Source of the DNA: Luteibacter aegosomatissinici
Lineage (GTDB): Bacteria; Pseudomonadota; Gammaproteobacteria; Xanthomonadales; Rhodanobacteraceae
Length of the DNA: 64,000 nucleotides
NCBI RefSeq assembly: GCF_023078495.1
Contig: NZ_CP095742.1
Coordinates: forward strand, 3,472,001 to 3,536,000
Reading direction: 5' to 3'
The translations under genes and the position numbers were made by a program. The notes beneath the pieces are model-generated. The model did no database searches. It was not told the DNA's origin and saw only the letters and a list, made by a program, of their open reading frames with translations. This document shows positions 32,258-41,182 of the stretch, piece by piece (within the stretch, counting starts at the first letter, position 1; the number at the start of each line of letters is the position of its first letter).

Positions 32258-34504
32258 TCAGAACTCCAGGCGGTAAGCGACCTTTACCAATCCCTCGTTG
32301 ACGTCCTTCAACGAGAAGCCCCGGCGGAACTGCGAATCGACCTCGTCGTTCGTGTCCTGCTCGTAACCACCGCGGTTGTACACGATGTACAGGTTCGACA
32401 GCGGCGCGATCTCGAAGCGGTAACGCACCTGGAAGCCAAGGTTGGCCACGCCCAGCCCGTCGATCGGTTCATCGCTGGGCCGCGCACGGCCGGTGCGGTC
32501 GATTTCGTAGGCACCGCGCAGTTTCGCACCCACGGCCAGCGTCTGCAGTTTCACGCGTAGTTCCTGGCGGCTGCCGAAGTTCCAGTTCACGCCGCTGTCG
32601 ATACCCACCGTGCGCCCGTCGTACGAACCCACCAGGTTATCGTGCTGCCAGATCAGCCAGTTCGGGTCCCACTCGTAGCTTGCGCCGGCGAACACGCTGA
32701 AGGCATCGGTGATGAAGAACGTGGGCACGAACTTGAAGTAGTACCCGAGCCGGTGATAGCCGGTGAGCTCGTTACCGCTGATGTAGCCCTCGGCTTCCCA
32801 GCTCCAGCGGCCGATGCGTGGTCGCGTGCGCTCGTACTGCAACTTCGCCGTGGGCGGATTGCGCACGGGGTTGCCGCCACGGGTGAGCAGGTCATCGTAC
32901 GACGCCGTGAATGCATCCAGGCGCCACTGCTCGTTGCTGCCATCACGCCGGTTGGCATTGAGCTGTACCCGGAAGCGGCGGCTGACCAGCAGGCCCTCGG
33001 TGTTATCCAGATTGGAGATGCGGTAGCGCCACAGCAGGGAGCTGTACGCCGAATCTTCCGGCAAGCCGGTCACGCGCTGGCGCACTTCGTAGTGGAAGTA
33101 CTCCATGTCGTTGCGCGGCAGGTAGCCAAAGTCGTTGATATCGAGGCGGCGGCCGAAGTACATGCCCAGCCACTGCTGCGCCCATGTGTCGTTCATCTGC
33201 CAATAGGCGATGCTGGTGGCACCCAGGCCGGAACTCTTCGCCTGCGGCTGGTCGATCTTGCTGCCCACCACATTGCTTGTGATGTTGAACGCCTCGTTGG
33301 GCTGCCAGCGGTGATCGAAGCCAAGCACGTTGGCGTCGCGATCATCGTAAGGATGACTTACGTGCGTCGCCAGCATGCCGAAGCTTTGGGTATCCACGGC
33401 GCGCAGCAGGCGTAGCGCACCGAAGCTGCGTCCCGCATCGCCCTTTTCCTGCGCTGTGAGGATGCCGTAGCTGGTCTGGCCGACGCTGCCGTTAACCTTT
33501 ACAGCGGCGGAGATATCGGCCGGGCCGTGCCCGTCATCCGATTCGCCACCCACGCGGCGCGTATAGACCAGCTGCGAGTAATCATCGAGCAGGCTGAAAT
33601 CGAAGATGCCCTGGTTCTCGGTGAAGAACGGACGCTTGTCGGTGAAGAAGGTTTCTTCGGGTGAGAAGTTCACCACCAGGTCGTCGCTTTCCACCTGGCC
33701 GAAGTCCGGGTTGATCGTTGCGGTGAGCTGGGTCTGGCCGTTCGGCTTCCACAGGATGTCGGCGCCCTGCTCGAACGAGGCCCCGCCGTGGCCATGCTCC
33801 ATCTTGCCGACCACGTAAGGCGTCACTGCGAATAGCGATTGCGTGTACGCGGGGAGTTGTACCTTGTGGAACATGGACAGGAATCGGCCCTGGTCGAAGC
33901 TGACGGCAGGCCAGGCCATGCGTTCGCCCGTAGCCGCGATGACGCGATCGATATAGAGACCGATCGTGCGCGTATCGCCATCGGGCTTGCGCATCTGCGC
34001 CACGTACCAGGGGATCAGGACCTCCACGCTGTAGCCTTCGGCGTCCTCGGAGACGGCGTGATCCCAGATGCCATCCCAGTCGTAGCTGAAGTCGGATTCG
34101 TTGGTGATCACCTCATCGGCGATGCCGCCGGTGGATTTCACCTCGAAATCGAAACCGGTGCGGCCGTCGCCATCGAAATCGACCATGACATTGATGCGGT
34201 CGACGAGCGCGTCTTCATCGCGCCGCGCCGCCTGGCGCGAGCGCGGGATATCCGGGGACTGGGTAACGCGGATGGCTACCGCGAGGCCCTTGGGCGTGGA
34301 GAGCACCCAGGCTTCGGTCGGCTGGCTGCCGGGTTTACCGGTGCGCGGTTGGGTGTCACGGAAATCGGTGATGTGCTGCGCCCCGGCCCACTCGGCAGGA
34401 TCGATATGGCCATCGATCACCACGCCATCGCGCGCGGCGGTTTCCGCATGGGCGGCGCCAGCGGCGAGGATGAGGGCGGCAAACAGGGTGAAGCGAGCGC
34501 GCAT
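32258..34504 (-). CDS. DUF5916-type outer-membrane protein with CBM9-like domain
   Basis: A 748-residue exported protein: signal peptide MRARFTLFAALILAAG, ending AHAE. An N-terminal CBM9-like domain (GVVIDGHIDPAEWAGAQ, MVDFDGDGRTGFDFEV, GYSVEVLIPW) is followed by a long beta-barrel-like region starting near LTATINPDFGQVESDD and FFTDKRPFFTENQGIF, which are DUF5916 signatures. It ends in a barrel-like strand VKVAYRLEF. Probably a surface or outer-membrane protein; ligand unknown. Confidence 0.8.
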   Translation of the reverse strand: MRARFTLFAALILAAGAAHAETAARDGVVIDGHIDPAEWAGAQHITDFRDTQPRTGKPGSQPTEAWVLSTPKGLAVAIRVTQSPDIPRSRQAARRDEDALVDRINVMVDFDGDGRTGFDFEVKSTGGIADEVITNESDFSYDWDGIWDHAVSEDAEGYSVEVLIPWYVAQMRKPDGDTRTIGLYIDRVIAATGERMAWPAVSFDQGRFLSMFHKVQLPAYTQSLFAVTPYVVGKMEHGHGGASFEQGADILWKPNGQTQLTATINPDFGQVESDDLVVNFSPEETFFTDKRPFFTENQGIFDFSLLDDYSQLVYTRRVGGESDDGHGPADISAAVKVNGSVGQTSYGILTAQEKGDAGRSFGALRLLRAVDTQSFGMLATHVSHPYDDRDANVLGFDHRWQPNEAFNITSNVVGSKIDQPQAKSSGLGATSIAYWQMNDTWAQQWLGMYFGRRLDINDFGYLPRNDMEYFHYEVRQRVTGLPEDSAYSSLLWRYRISNLDNTEGLLVSRRFRVQLNANRRDGSNEQWRLDAFTASYDDLLTRGGNPVRNPPTAKLQYERTRPRIGRWSWEAEGYISGNELTGYHRLGYYFKFVPTFFITDAFSVFAGASYEWDPNWLIWQHDNLVGSYDGRTVGIDSGVNWNFGSRQELRVKLQTLAVGAKLRGAYEIDRTGRARPSDEPIDGLGVANLGFQVRYRFEIAPLSNLYIVYNRGGYEQDTNDEVDSQFRRGFSLKDVNEGLVKVAYRLEF

Positions 34505-34583
34505 GCGGGGTCCGTGCGTAAATTCCTTCGCCTAGGATGCCCGCCGGATCGCAAAGGTTTGCCATGACCGGTGGCACAGGCGG

Positions 34584-35471
34584 CTAGGTTATTTCCCTGA
34601 TGAGGTCGATCAGGGCGCGCAAGGTGGCCGGTACATGGCGGCGCCCGGGGTAATAAAGTGCGAGCCGGTCGAAGGGTGGCGTCCACTCGCCCAGCACGCT
34701 TTCCAGGCGGCCGGCCGCCAGATCCGCCTCGACGTCGTACTCGCTGAGGTAGACCAGCCCGATACCGGCCAGGGCCGCCTCGCGGAGCAGCACCGGATCA
34801 TCGAGGGTTACCGTGCCCGGGACGTCCACGCTCAGGGCTTCCCCATGGCGTTCGAACTCCCAGTGATAAATGTGGCCCGAAGCCATGCGGGCGCGGACCG
34901 AGACGTGCGTGGCCAGGTCGCCCGGGCTTTCGGGACGGCCGTGCTTTGCGAAGTAGCCCGGCGAGCCCACGACCAGGTGGCGGATCCGCGGCCCCAGCGG
35001 CACAGCCACCATGTCGCCCGGCACGATATCCGTCGTACGAAAGCCGGCGTCGTAGCCGTCCCGGACGATGTCAATCATCCGCGCCTCGGTGACGAGTTCC
35101 AGCTGCACGCGGGGGTAGCGCTGCATGTACGGAATGAGCAGCGGCTGCATGAGGCGGCGGGCCGCGCCGCCCGAGGTATTGAGCCGCAAGGTACCCACCA
35201 GTTCGTCGCTCGCCTCGCCCGCCCTGGCAATGGCGTCGCGGATGCCTGAGACGGCCGGGCCAATGTCTTCCACGAAGCGCGCCCCGGCGTCGGTCAGACG
35301 TACGCTGCGGGTCGTTCGGTGGAATAGCCGGGTGCCGATCCGGGCCTCCAGGGCCGCCACCGACTGGCTCAGCGCCGACGTGGACATTTCCAGCTCGGCC
35401 GCCGCGCTGCGAAAGCTGCCATGCCGGGCCACGGCCAGCACGGCCTCCAGTTCAGTCAGGCCACTGCGCAT
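34584..35471 (-). CDS. LysR-family transcriptional regulator
   Basis: A 295-residue LTTR. The N-terminal winged helix is typical: LTELEAVLAVARHGSFRSAA, then SALSQSVAALEARIGTRLFH, RTTRSVRLTDAG. The effector domain (about 90-290) shows LRLNTSGGAARRLMQPLL and TVTLDDPVLLREAALAGIG, resembling the subgroup that often controls adjacent redox genes. It is divergent from an aldehyde dehydrogenase gene with 99 bp between starts, so it probably regulates that gene and itself. Confidence 0.92.
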   Translation of the reverse strand: MRSGLTELEAVLAVARHGSFRSAAAELEMSTSALSQSVAALEARIGTRLFHRTTRSVRLTDAGARFVEDIGPAVSGIRDAIARAGEASDELVGTLRLNTSGGAARRLMQPLLIPYMQRYPRVQLELVTEARMIDIVRDGYDAGFRTTDIVPGDMVAVPLGPRIRHLVVGSPGYFAKHGRPESPGDLATHVSVRARMASGHIYHWEFERHGEALSVDVPGTVTLDDPVLLREAALAGIGLVYLSEYDVEADLAAGRLESVLGEWTPPFDRLALYYPGRRHVPATLRALIDLIREIT

Positions 35472-35570
35472 TATCCGCTCCTGCTTCACACCGCATTCGG
35501 TTTTGTACAGCTTATCAGGCCAATGGGTCGTCGCCATCCTGTGTCGTGCCCCCACACCGGAAACCCGACC

Positions 35571-36989
35571 ATGTATGACCTCAACCAGATCTATGTCGAT
35601 GGCGCTTTTGTCACCCCGCATGGCGAGGAGCGCTTCGAGCTGTTCAACCCAGCCACGGAGGCCGTGATCGGCACGGTGCGCCTGGCCGATGCCGAAGATG
35701 CCCAGCACGCTATCGCCGCCGCGAAACGCGCCCTGCCCGCCTGGTCGCGCACCACACTCCCGGAGCGCGCCGCCCTGCTCCGCCGCATGCACGATGCGAT
35801 TGCCGCACGTGAGGATGCGTTGTTCGCGGCCATTACCGAGGAATACGGCGCGCCGGTATCGCGTTCGCGCTGGATGGCGCAGTACGCCGCGCAGGTGTTC
35901 CTCAACGCCATCGATGCCATGGAGCACTTCGAATTCGAGCGAAAGATGGGCATCGCCCATGTTGTCATGCAACCGGTCGGCGTGGTCGGCCTGATCACGC
36001 CGTGGAACAGCAATGCGAGCTTTATCACCGGCAAGCTGGCGTCGGCGCTCGCTGCCGGCTGCACGGCGGTGATCAAGCCGAGCGAGATGAGCGCGCTGCA
36101 GACGCGCGTGGTGATGGAAGCGCTGCATGAAGCGGGCGCGCCCGCCGGTGTATTCAACATCGTGACCGGCCGCGGTGATGTGGTCGGCGCGGCGATTACC
36201 GCCAGCCCCGATGTACGCAAGGTGTCATTCACCGGGTCCACCGCCGTAGGCAAGAGCATCCTGCGCGCCGCGGCCGATGACGTGAAGCGCGTCACCCTGG
36301 AGCTCGGCGGCAAGTCGCCGACCATCATCCTGGACGATGCCGACTTCGCCACCGCCGTGCCGCTGGCCATCCAGGCCGGCTTCATGAACAGCGGGCAGGC
36401 GTGCGTCGCTGGTACGCGCCTCCTGGTCCCGCGCTCACGTCTGGCCGAATTCGAAGCGCTCGCGACTGAAGCGGTGAACGCGTGCGTCTCCGGGAACCCC
36501 GCCAACATGGACACGACCATCGGCCCCATGGTGAGCCAGAAGCAGTGGGACCGCGTGCAGGGCTATATCCGCAAGGGCATCGAAGAAGGCGCCCGCGTGC
36601 TTGCCGGTGGCGAAGGCCGTCCGGAAGGTAATGATCGCGGCTGGCTGGTGCGCCCCACCCTGTTCACCGATGTGCGCAACGACATGGCCATCGCCCGTGA
36701 CGAGATTTTCGGGCCGGTGCTCGCCATCATCGCGTACGACGATGAAGAGGAAGCCATCGCCATTGCCAACGACACGACCTACGGTCTATCGGCCTACATC
36801 GCCACCACCGATCTCGCCCGTGGCGCACGCGTCGCCGCACGCATCGACGCCGGCCGCGTCCTGGTGAACACCCTCACCCACGAGCCGAAGGCGCCGTTCG
36901 GCGGCTTCAAGCAATCGGGCCTGGGCCGCGAGAACGGCGTACTCGGGCTGGAGCCTTACCTGGAGCCGAAGGCCATTGTTGGCCTGTAA
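35571..36989 (+). CDS. NAD(P)-dependent aldehyde dehydrogenase
   Basis: A 472-residue class-3-like ALDH. Catalytic residues: C278 (NSGQACVAGTR), E244 (VTLELGGKSP), N146 (TPWNSNAS). The C-terminal PFGGFKQSGLGRENG is standard. The substrate is unknown; the divergent LysR gene suggests induction by an aldehyde or aromatic compound. The start at 35571 (MYDLNQIYV) matches the family. A REP doublet follows the stop. Confidence 0.9.
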   Translation: MYDLNQIYVDGAFVTPHGEERFELFNPATEAVIGTVRLADAEDAQHAIAAAKRALPAWSRTTLPERAALLRRMHDAIAAREDALFAAITEEYGAPVSRSRWMAQYAAQVFLNAIDAMEHFEFERKMGIAHVVMQPVGVVGLITPWNSNASFITGKLASALAAGCTAVIKPSEMSALQTRVVMEALHEAGAPAGVFNIVTGRGDVVGAAITASPDVRKVSFTGSTAVGKSILRAAADDVKRVTLELGGKSPTIILDDADFATAVPLAIQAGFMNSGQACVAGTRLLVPRSRLAEFEALATEAVNACVSGNPANMDTTIGPMVSQKQWDRVQGYIRKGIEEGARVLAGGEGRPEGNDRGWLVRPTLFTDVRNDMAIARDEIFGPVLAIIAYDDEEEAIAIANDTTYGLSAYIATTDLARGARVAARIDAGRVLVNTLTHEPKAPFGGFKQSGLGRENGVLGLEPYLEPKAIVGL

Positions 36990-37003
36990 CCGCGCTGCAC
37001 CCC

Positions 37004-37102
37004 CTGTAGAAGCGCGCTTGCGCGCGATGGGTTCTCGCCGTGATGGCCGCAACCATGGCATGTCATCGCTAGCGCCCATCGCGCCCAAGGTCGCTCCTAC
37101 AA
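37004..37102. repeat. REP doublet (tails facing)
   Basis: Forward copy CTGTAGAAGCGCGCTTGCGC from 37004. Reverse copy, read on the minus strand as TTGTAGGAGCGACCTTGGGC, ends near 37102. It fills most of the gap between the aldehyde dehydrogenase and the cyclophilin gene. Confidence 0.8.
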
Positions 37103-37153
37103 CAGGCGCGGGGCGTGCTACTTTTCTTGGGCCTGACCAACCCTGGGGATCCC

Positions 37154-38071
37154 ATGCTCGCTCGTACCTGCCTCGCGCTCGCCCTTGCCGCCGCCGTGGC
37201 GCTGCCCTCCCTTGCCGAAGAGGCGAAGAAGTCGCCCACGCCGAAGGAGCTGCTGGCCAAGTCCACCCCGGCTGACTGGCGCACGCCCGACCCGCAGAAT
37301 CTCGTGTACATGGACCTGCCGCAGGGGCGCGTCATTATCGAGCTGGCCCAGGACTGGACGCCGGAACATGCCGCGAACATCCGCACCCTGATTCGCGAGC
37401 ATTACTTCGATGGCACGCAGGTGATCCGCGTGCAGGATAACTTCGTCACCCAGTGGGGCGATGCCGACGGGGATGACAAGGCCAAGGCCAAGAGCATCGG
37501 CACGGCCAAGGCCACGCTCACGCCCGAATTCACCCGCAAGGGCGGCAAGCCCTACCCGTTCACCAAGCTTGCCGATGGCGATGTGTACGCGCCGGAAGTG
37601 GGCTTCTCCGAAGGTTTCCCTGTCGCCCGTGACCCGAAGGCGGGTGAAGCATGGATCGCCCATTGCTACGGCACGGTGGGCGTGGCCCGCGATACCGGCG
37701 CCGAAACCGGCAACGGCAGTTCGCTCTACGCGATCATCGGCCAGGCGCCGCGTAACCTCGATCGCAACCTGGCCGTCGCCGGCAAGGTCATCAAGGGCAT
37801 GGAAATCCTCTCGGCCTACCCGCGCGGCGGCGAGCCAATGGGCTTCTACGACAAGCCCGAGCAGCGCGTGACGATCAAGAGCGTGCGCATCGCCGCCGAT
37901 GTGCCCGAAGCCGAACGCACTCCGATCCAGGTGCTGCGTACCGACACCAAGCTGTTCGCCGCCGTGGTCGATGCCAAGCGCAATCGCAAGGATGATTTCT
38001 ACACCCGCCCGGCGGGGAAGATCGACCTTTGCAATATCAGCGTGCCGGTGCGCGATCCGTCGAAAAAATAA
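37154..38071 (+). CDS. Exported cyclophilin-type peptidyl-prolyl isomerase
   Basis: A 305-residue protein with a Sec signal peptide (MLARTCLALALAAAVALPS, LAEEA). The cyclophilin domain has VIIELAQDWTPEHAANIRTL, FDGTQVIRVQDNFVTQWGD and GNGSSLYAIIGQAPRNLDRN. It is longer than typical PpiA owing to inserts (about 110-170) and a C-terminal extension (about 250-305) with a lone Cys. It probably folds periplasmic proteins. The start at 37154 gives the signal peptide. Confidence 0.85.
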   Translation: MLARTCLALALAAAVALPSLAEEAKKSPTPKELLAKSTPADWRTPDPQNLVYMDLPQGRVIIELAQDWTPEHAANIRTLIREHYFDGTQVIRVQDNFVTQWGDADGDDKAKAKSIGTAKATLTPEFTRKGGKPYPFTKLADGDVYAPEVGFSEGFPVARDPKAGEAWIAHCYGTVGVARDTGAETGNGSSLYAIIGQAPRNLDRNLAVAGKVIKGMEILSAYPRGGEPMGFYDKPEQRVTIKSVRIAADVPEAERTPIQVLRTDTKLFAAVVDAKRNRKDDFYTRPAGKIDLCNISVPVRDPSKK

Positions 38072-38080
38072 CGCGCTGGC

Positions 38081-38177
38081 GTAGGAGCCCACCCTGTGGG
38101 CGACGCTTTTCGCGACAAAGCGGCAGAATTCCTGGCGCCTCGTCGCGAAAGATGTCGCCCACAGGGTGGGCTCCTAC
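38081..38177. repeat. REP doublet (tails facing)
   Basis: GTAGGAGCCCACCCTGTGGG (forward, 38081) is mirrored at 38158-38177, so the outer about 27 bp pair almost perfectly. It sits in the convergent gap between the cyclophilin and DUF3014 genes. Confidence 0.85.
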
Positions 38178-38180
38178 CGG

Positions 38181-39002
38181 TTACGGCGCGGCTTGCGGAT
38201 TATCGGCCAGCACTGCTTCGCGCAGCGCGCGTAGCTTCGCCTTGAGCTTGGCTTCGTTTTCCGTGCCGATGCGGATCATGAATTTCTGGCCGACGGAGAG
38301 CTGTTCGTACGTCGGGTTGGCGTAAACGTACCCGACCTTTTCCGGGAGCAGCTGCAGGTTGCCCTTGGGTTCCGGCGCATCCAGCAGGTGGTCGATCACT
38401 TCGATCAGCCGATCGTTGAAATAACCATTGGTGCCAAGATCGCGGTAGGCCTGCTGGAACAGCGGGTAGTTGCGCTTGTACCAGGCCGCGGCGGCCTTGG
38501 GATTTACGTGGTCGGCCACGTACATGTAGGTGTCGTAGCGTTCCAGGTTCTTCTTCGATTCGACGAACATGCCGTCATCGGGTTGCACCTGGAACCGGCC
38601 CGTGGGCGTGCGCAGCGGCAGGATGTTCATGCCGATGGTTTGCTTGGGCAGCGCATCGATGGTGGAGACCATGCGCGAGACGATGGCATCGGGGCGTAAC
38701 AGGGTTTTCAACGCGCCGTCGCTGGTCAGCGCCAGCAGGCCTGCCAGGATGGCGTCATCACTCTGGTCCAGTGCAGGGAGCGCCGCGGTGGAGGCGCCGG
38801 CCGGGCCGATGGGATGCTGTGGCAGGGCCGCATCGTGGAACGGCGCTGAAGGCAGCGCCGTCGAGGCCGCCGCCACCGGTTGCGACGGTTGTGCCGCATC
38901 CCGGGCCTGTTTCTCGCGATATAGAAACACCGCACCCAAGCCCACGATGGCGACGATCAACACGCCTGCCAACCACTTCGAACCCGACGACTGACTGCTC
39001 AA
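38181..39002 (-). CDS. DUF3014 membrane-anchored protein
   Basis: A 273-residue protein with one N-terminal TM helix (KWLAGVLIVAIVGLGAVFLY), an Ala/Pro/Ser-rich spacer (about 35-80) and the DUF3014 region: SRMVSTIDALPKQTIGMNILPL, RYDTYMYVADHVN, WYKRNYPLFQQAYRDLG and FNDRLIEVIDHLL. Function unknown. The type II topology suggests a periplasmic domain. Confidence 0.82.
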   Translation of the reverse strand: MSSQSSGSKWLAGVLIVAIVGLGAVFLYREKQARDAAQPSQPVAAASTALPSAPFHDAALPQHPIGPAGASTAALPALDQSDDAILAGLLALTSDGALKTLLRPDAIVSRMVSTIDALPKQTIGMNILPLRTPTGRFQVQPDDGMFVESKKNLERYDTYMYVADHVNPKAAAAWYKRNYPLFQQAYRDLGTNGYFNDRLIEVIDHLLDAPEPKGNLQLLPEKVGYVYANPTYEQLSVGQKFMIRIGTENEAKLKAKLRALREAVLADNPQAAP

Positions 39003-39057
39003 CGCAACGCACTCCGGTGAAACCAGCCCCCATGGGACTACGAATCGCCGGGTTGGT

Positions 39058-40014
39058 TCAAGGCGACCGGGTCAGGTCCGCTTCATCGATGACGAAGTCG
39101 TGGAAGGCCGTACCGCTGGAAAAGCCCATGTCGAAGCCGTATTGCATGCGTACCGTCAGGCTCGTCACCACCTGGCAGCGATAATGGGCGATCATCTGCA
39201 TGCTCAGCGTGCGCGCCAGGTGCTCATCCAGCACGCCCGTGCCGCGCAACTGAAAAAGTGCCGAAAGGCATTCCGGCCGGCCGCTATCGCCCTTCTTCTT
39301 CAGGTCCCATTTGAGCTTGGCGTTCACGACCTCGACCGGCCCCGTGTCGGGCGCCGTGGTCACCTCGTGGTTCAGGCCCGGCGCGAAGTGCATATACACC
39401 GGAAGGCCAGCAAGTGCCGCCGGTACCGAGAGCGCGACGCACACGGTGGCGATGATGAGGTGGGGCCGCCAGAACGTGTAACCCCCGAGGCCCATCCGGG
39501 TGGCGCGCCCGTGCACTACGAACGTTCCGGTGGCCAGATCGTGCAGACCCTGCTTCGTACCGCGGTTGAAGACCAGGACATACAGCGTCGCCACGAGCCA
39601 GCCACCGGTCAGGCCATCGAGCGCCAGCAAGCCCCATTCGCCGGGACGGTGCACGAAGATGCTGTTGAGGATAACGGGGGCGCATAGCAGCGCGGCACGC
39701 AGCAACGAGCGGCCGAGGCCGATAACCCGCCCGCTCGCGTCCACGACGCGCATGCCCAGCACCTTCTTGCCTGGGGAGCCGGCGCCGCCCCACCCGCTAT
39801 CGCCCACACCGAAGTACACGGTGGCAATCACGAAGCCGATGACGCGGGCCCACGGCCCTAGCCGGACCAGCGGGTCGAACAGGACCAGGCCGACGATGAC
39901 GCCGCCAAGGGAAAGAATGATCCAGTCGATGAGGAATCCCAGGTAGCGCCGCCAAAGGGCCGCCATGGGTGCGGGCGACGATGCCGCCAGGTCCGTCTGC
40001 GATTCGGTTTCCAT
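39058..40014 (-). CDS. RDD-family membrane protein
   Basis: A 318-residue protein. The RDD signature RRYLGFLIDWIILSLGG occupies about residues 22-38, with GSPGKKVLGMRVVDASG after the second helix. Further helices lie near 105-160 and 178-198. The C-terminal part (about 205-318) looks soluble and contains a Cys in RPECLSALF. Transport or stress roles have been proposed for RDD proteins; none can be assigned here. Confidence 0.82.
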   Translation of the reverse strand: METESQTDLAASSPAPMAALWRRYLGFLIDWIILSLGGVIVGLVLFDPLVRLGPWARVIGFVIATVYFGVGDSGWGGAGSPGKKVLGMRVVDASGRVIGLGRSLLRAALLCAPVILNSIFVHRPGEWGLLALDGLTGGWLVATLYVLVFNRGTKQGLHDLATGTFVVHGRATRMGLGGYTFWRPHLIIATVCVALSVPAALAGLPVYMHFAPGLNHEVTTAPDTGPVEVVNAKLKWDLKKKGDSGRPECLSALFQLRGTGVLDEHLARTLSMQMIAHYRCQVVTSLTVRMQYGFDMGFSSGTAFHDFVIDEADLTRSP

Positions 40015-40157
40015 GCCTCTCCTCGTATCCGCCGATCATGCACCCGCCAGCCGCCTTGCGGGAAGCCCCCTTCGTCACGGCATAGTCGGGCTGCCGGGTG
40101 TCCCCCACTGTCCCGGCACCAGGGCATTCCCACACATCGAAACCGTAAGGAGGAAGT

Positions 40158-40568
40158 ATGGCTTTCTCTACGAAGGTCGAGTCGTCCCCCATCGCCGGCA
40201 TCAACGTCACCCCACTCGTCGACGTGCTGCTGGTGTTGCTCATCATCTTCATGATTTCGGCGCCGGTGATCGCGCACAAGAACCGTATCGATCTACCCAT
40301 CGGTTCGGCAGGGCAGCCCAAGCCCGTCGAGCCCCTGCGCGTCACGGTTGACCCCGGTGGCATGGTGTTCCTCAACGGCACGCTGGTGAGTGACGCGGCC
40401 CTCGCTACGCAATTGGATGTGGCTGTTGCCAGAAGCGGCGACGACGCGTCAAAGGCCCCCAGCATCGAACTCCATGCGCGCGACGAGGCAGCCTATGATG
40501 ACGTAGCGCGGGTGCTCGCGCTGGTGAAAGCGCACGGCGTAGAGCGCATCGACTTCGCCTCGGACTAA
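40158..40568 (+). CDS. ExbD/TolR-family biopolymer transport protein (orphan)
   Basis: A 136-residue inner-membrane protein. The single TM helix follows INVTPLVDVLLVLLIIFMIS, with the essential proton-path Asp at D22. A periplasmic domain ends KAHGVERIDFASD. A very strong ribosome binding site, AAGGAGG, precedes the start. ExbD normally works with ExbB and TonB, but neither is adjacent, so it must use a partner encoded elsewhere or be an accessory paralogue. Confidence 0.9.
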   Translation: MAFSTKVESSPIAGINVTPLVDVLLVLLIIFMISAPVIAHKNRIDLPIGSAGQPKPVEPLRVTVDPGGMVFLNGTLVSDAALATQLDVAVARSGDDASKAPSIELHARDEAAYDDVARVLALVKAHGVERIDFASD

Positions 40569-40615
40569 CCGCAGAAAAGCAGAGCCACCGCTCCTGCGGC
40601 GATCTCGCGAAAAGA

Positions 40616-40641
40616 TCTCGCGCGCAAGCGCGCTCCTACAC
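40616..40641 (-). repeat. REP element overlapping the end of the DUF2199 gene
   Basis: On the minus strand it reads GTGTAGGAGCGCGCTTGCGC with GCGAGA. The TAG of the GTAG head is the in-frame stop codon of the DUF2199 gene. Confidence 0.8.
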
Positions 40642-41139
40642 GGCGGTGTCGGGTTGGCCGTAGGTGTATTCGGTGGCGCGGTGGAAGCTGATGCCCTCTC
40701 GCTGTTCGACGGCGAGAGGGTGTCCGTCATCGACAAGGAATACCGATGGCCGCGTCGTTGGGCCGGTGAGCTGGAGCGTCACGGCCAGGCCAAGGCTTCC
40801 TGGGTGGTGGCGCACCTCGTTGGCCAGCGTTGCGTCGAATGCCGGCTCATCCGCCTGATCTGGATCGGTCCACAGCTTATGGATACGGCTGAAAGACCCC
40901 TCTGACACTTCGACCCAGACGCCGAGCATGTAGCCGTCCGCGCGGTCGTGGACAGGCAATGGCAGGATTCCGCGCAGGAAGAAACGGGCGTTATCGATCC
41001 TGCAGATATCGTTCGATTCACGCACGCGCTGGGCACGCTCGTCATCATCCATGGCAACGACGGCATCGGGCCGATGGTAGGCCAGTTCAAATAGCTCGCT
41101 GTCGTGGGCCAATCCGCATGTTTCGCAAACCGTCGCCAT
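40636..41139 (-). CDS. DUF2199-domain protein
   Basis: A 167-residue protein that starts MATVCETCGLAHDSELF; CETCG is a possible single metal-binding pair typical of DUF2199. DICRIDNARFFLRGILPLPV and FSRIHKLWTDPDQADEPAF are other family segments. Function unknown. The start at 41139 gives the conserved Cys motif near the N-terminus. The stop codon is formed by a REP head. Confidence 0.78.
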   Translation of the reverse strand: MATVCETCGLAHDSELFELAYHRPDAVVAMDDDERAQRVRESNDICRIDNARFFLRGILPLPVHDRADGYMLGVWVEVSEGSFSRIHKLWTDPDQADEPAFDATLANEVRHHPGSLGLAVTLQLTGPTTRPSVFLVDDGHPLAVEQREGISFHRATEYTYGQPDTAV

Positions 41140-41182
41140 TGAAATTCCCCAGGATAGGCAAAAACCGAGCTTAGCGTGTAGA

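Noticed and set aside
37004-38177. CRISPR-like repeats between the aldehyde dehydrogenase and DUF3014 genes
   Set aside because: The repeated units are paired REP palindromes in opposite orientation, not direct repeats with spacers.
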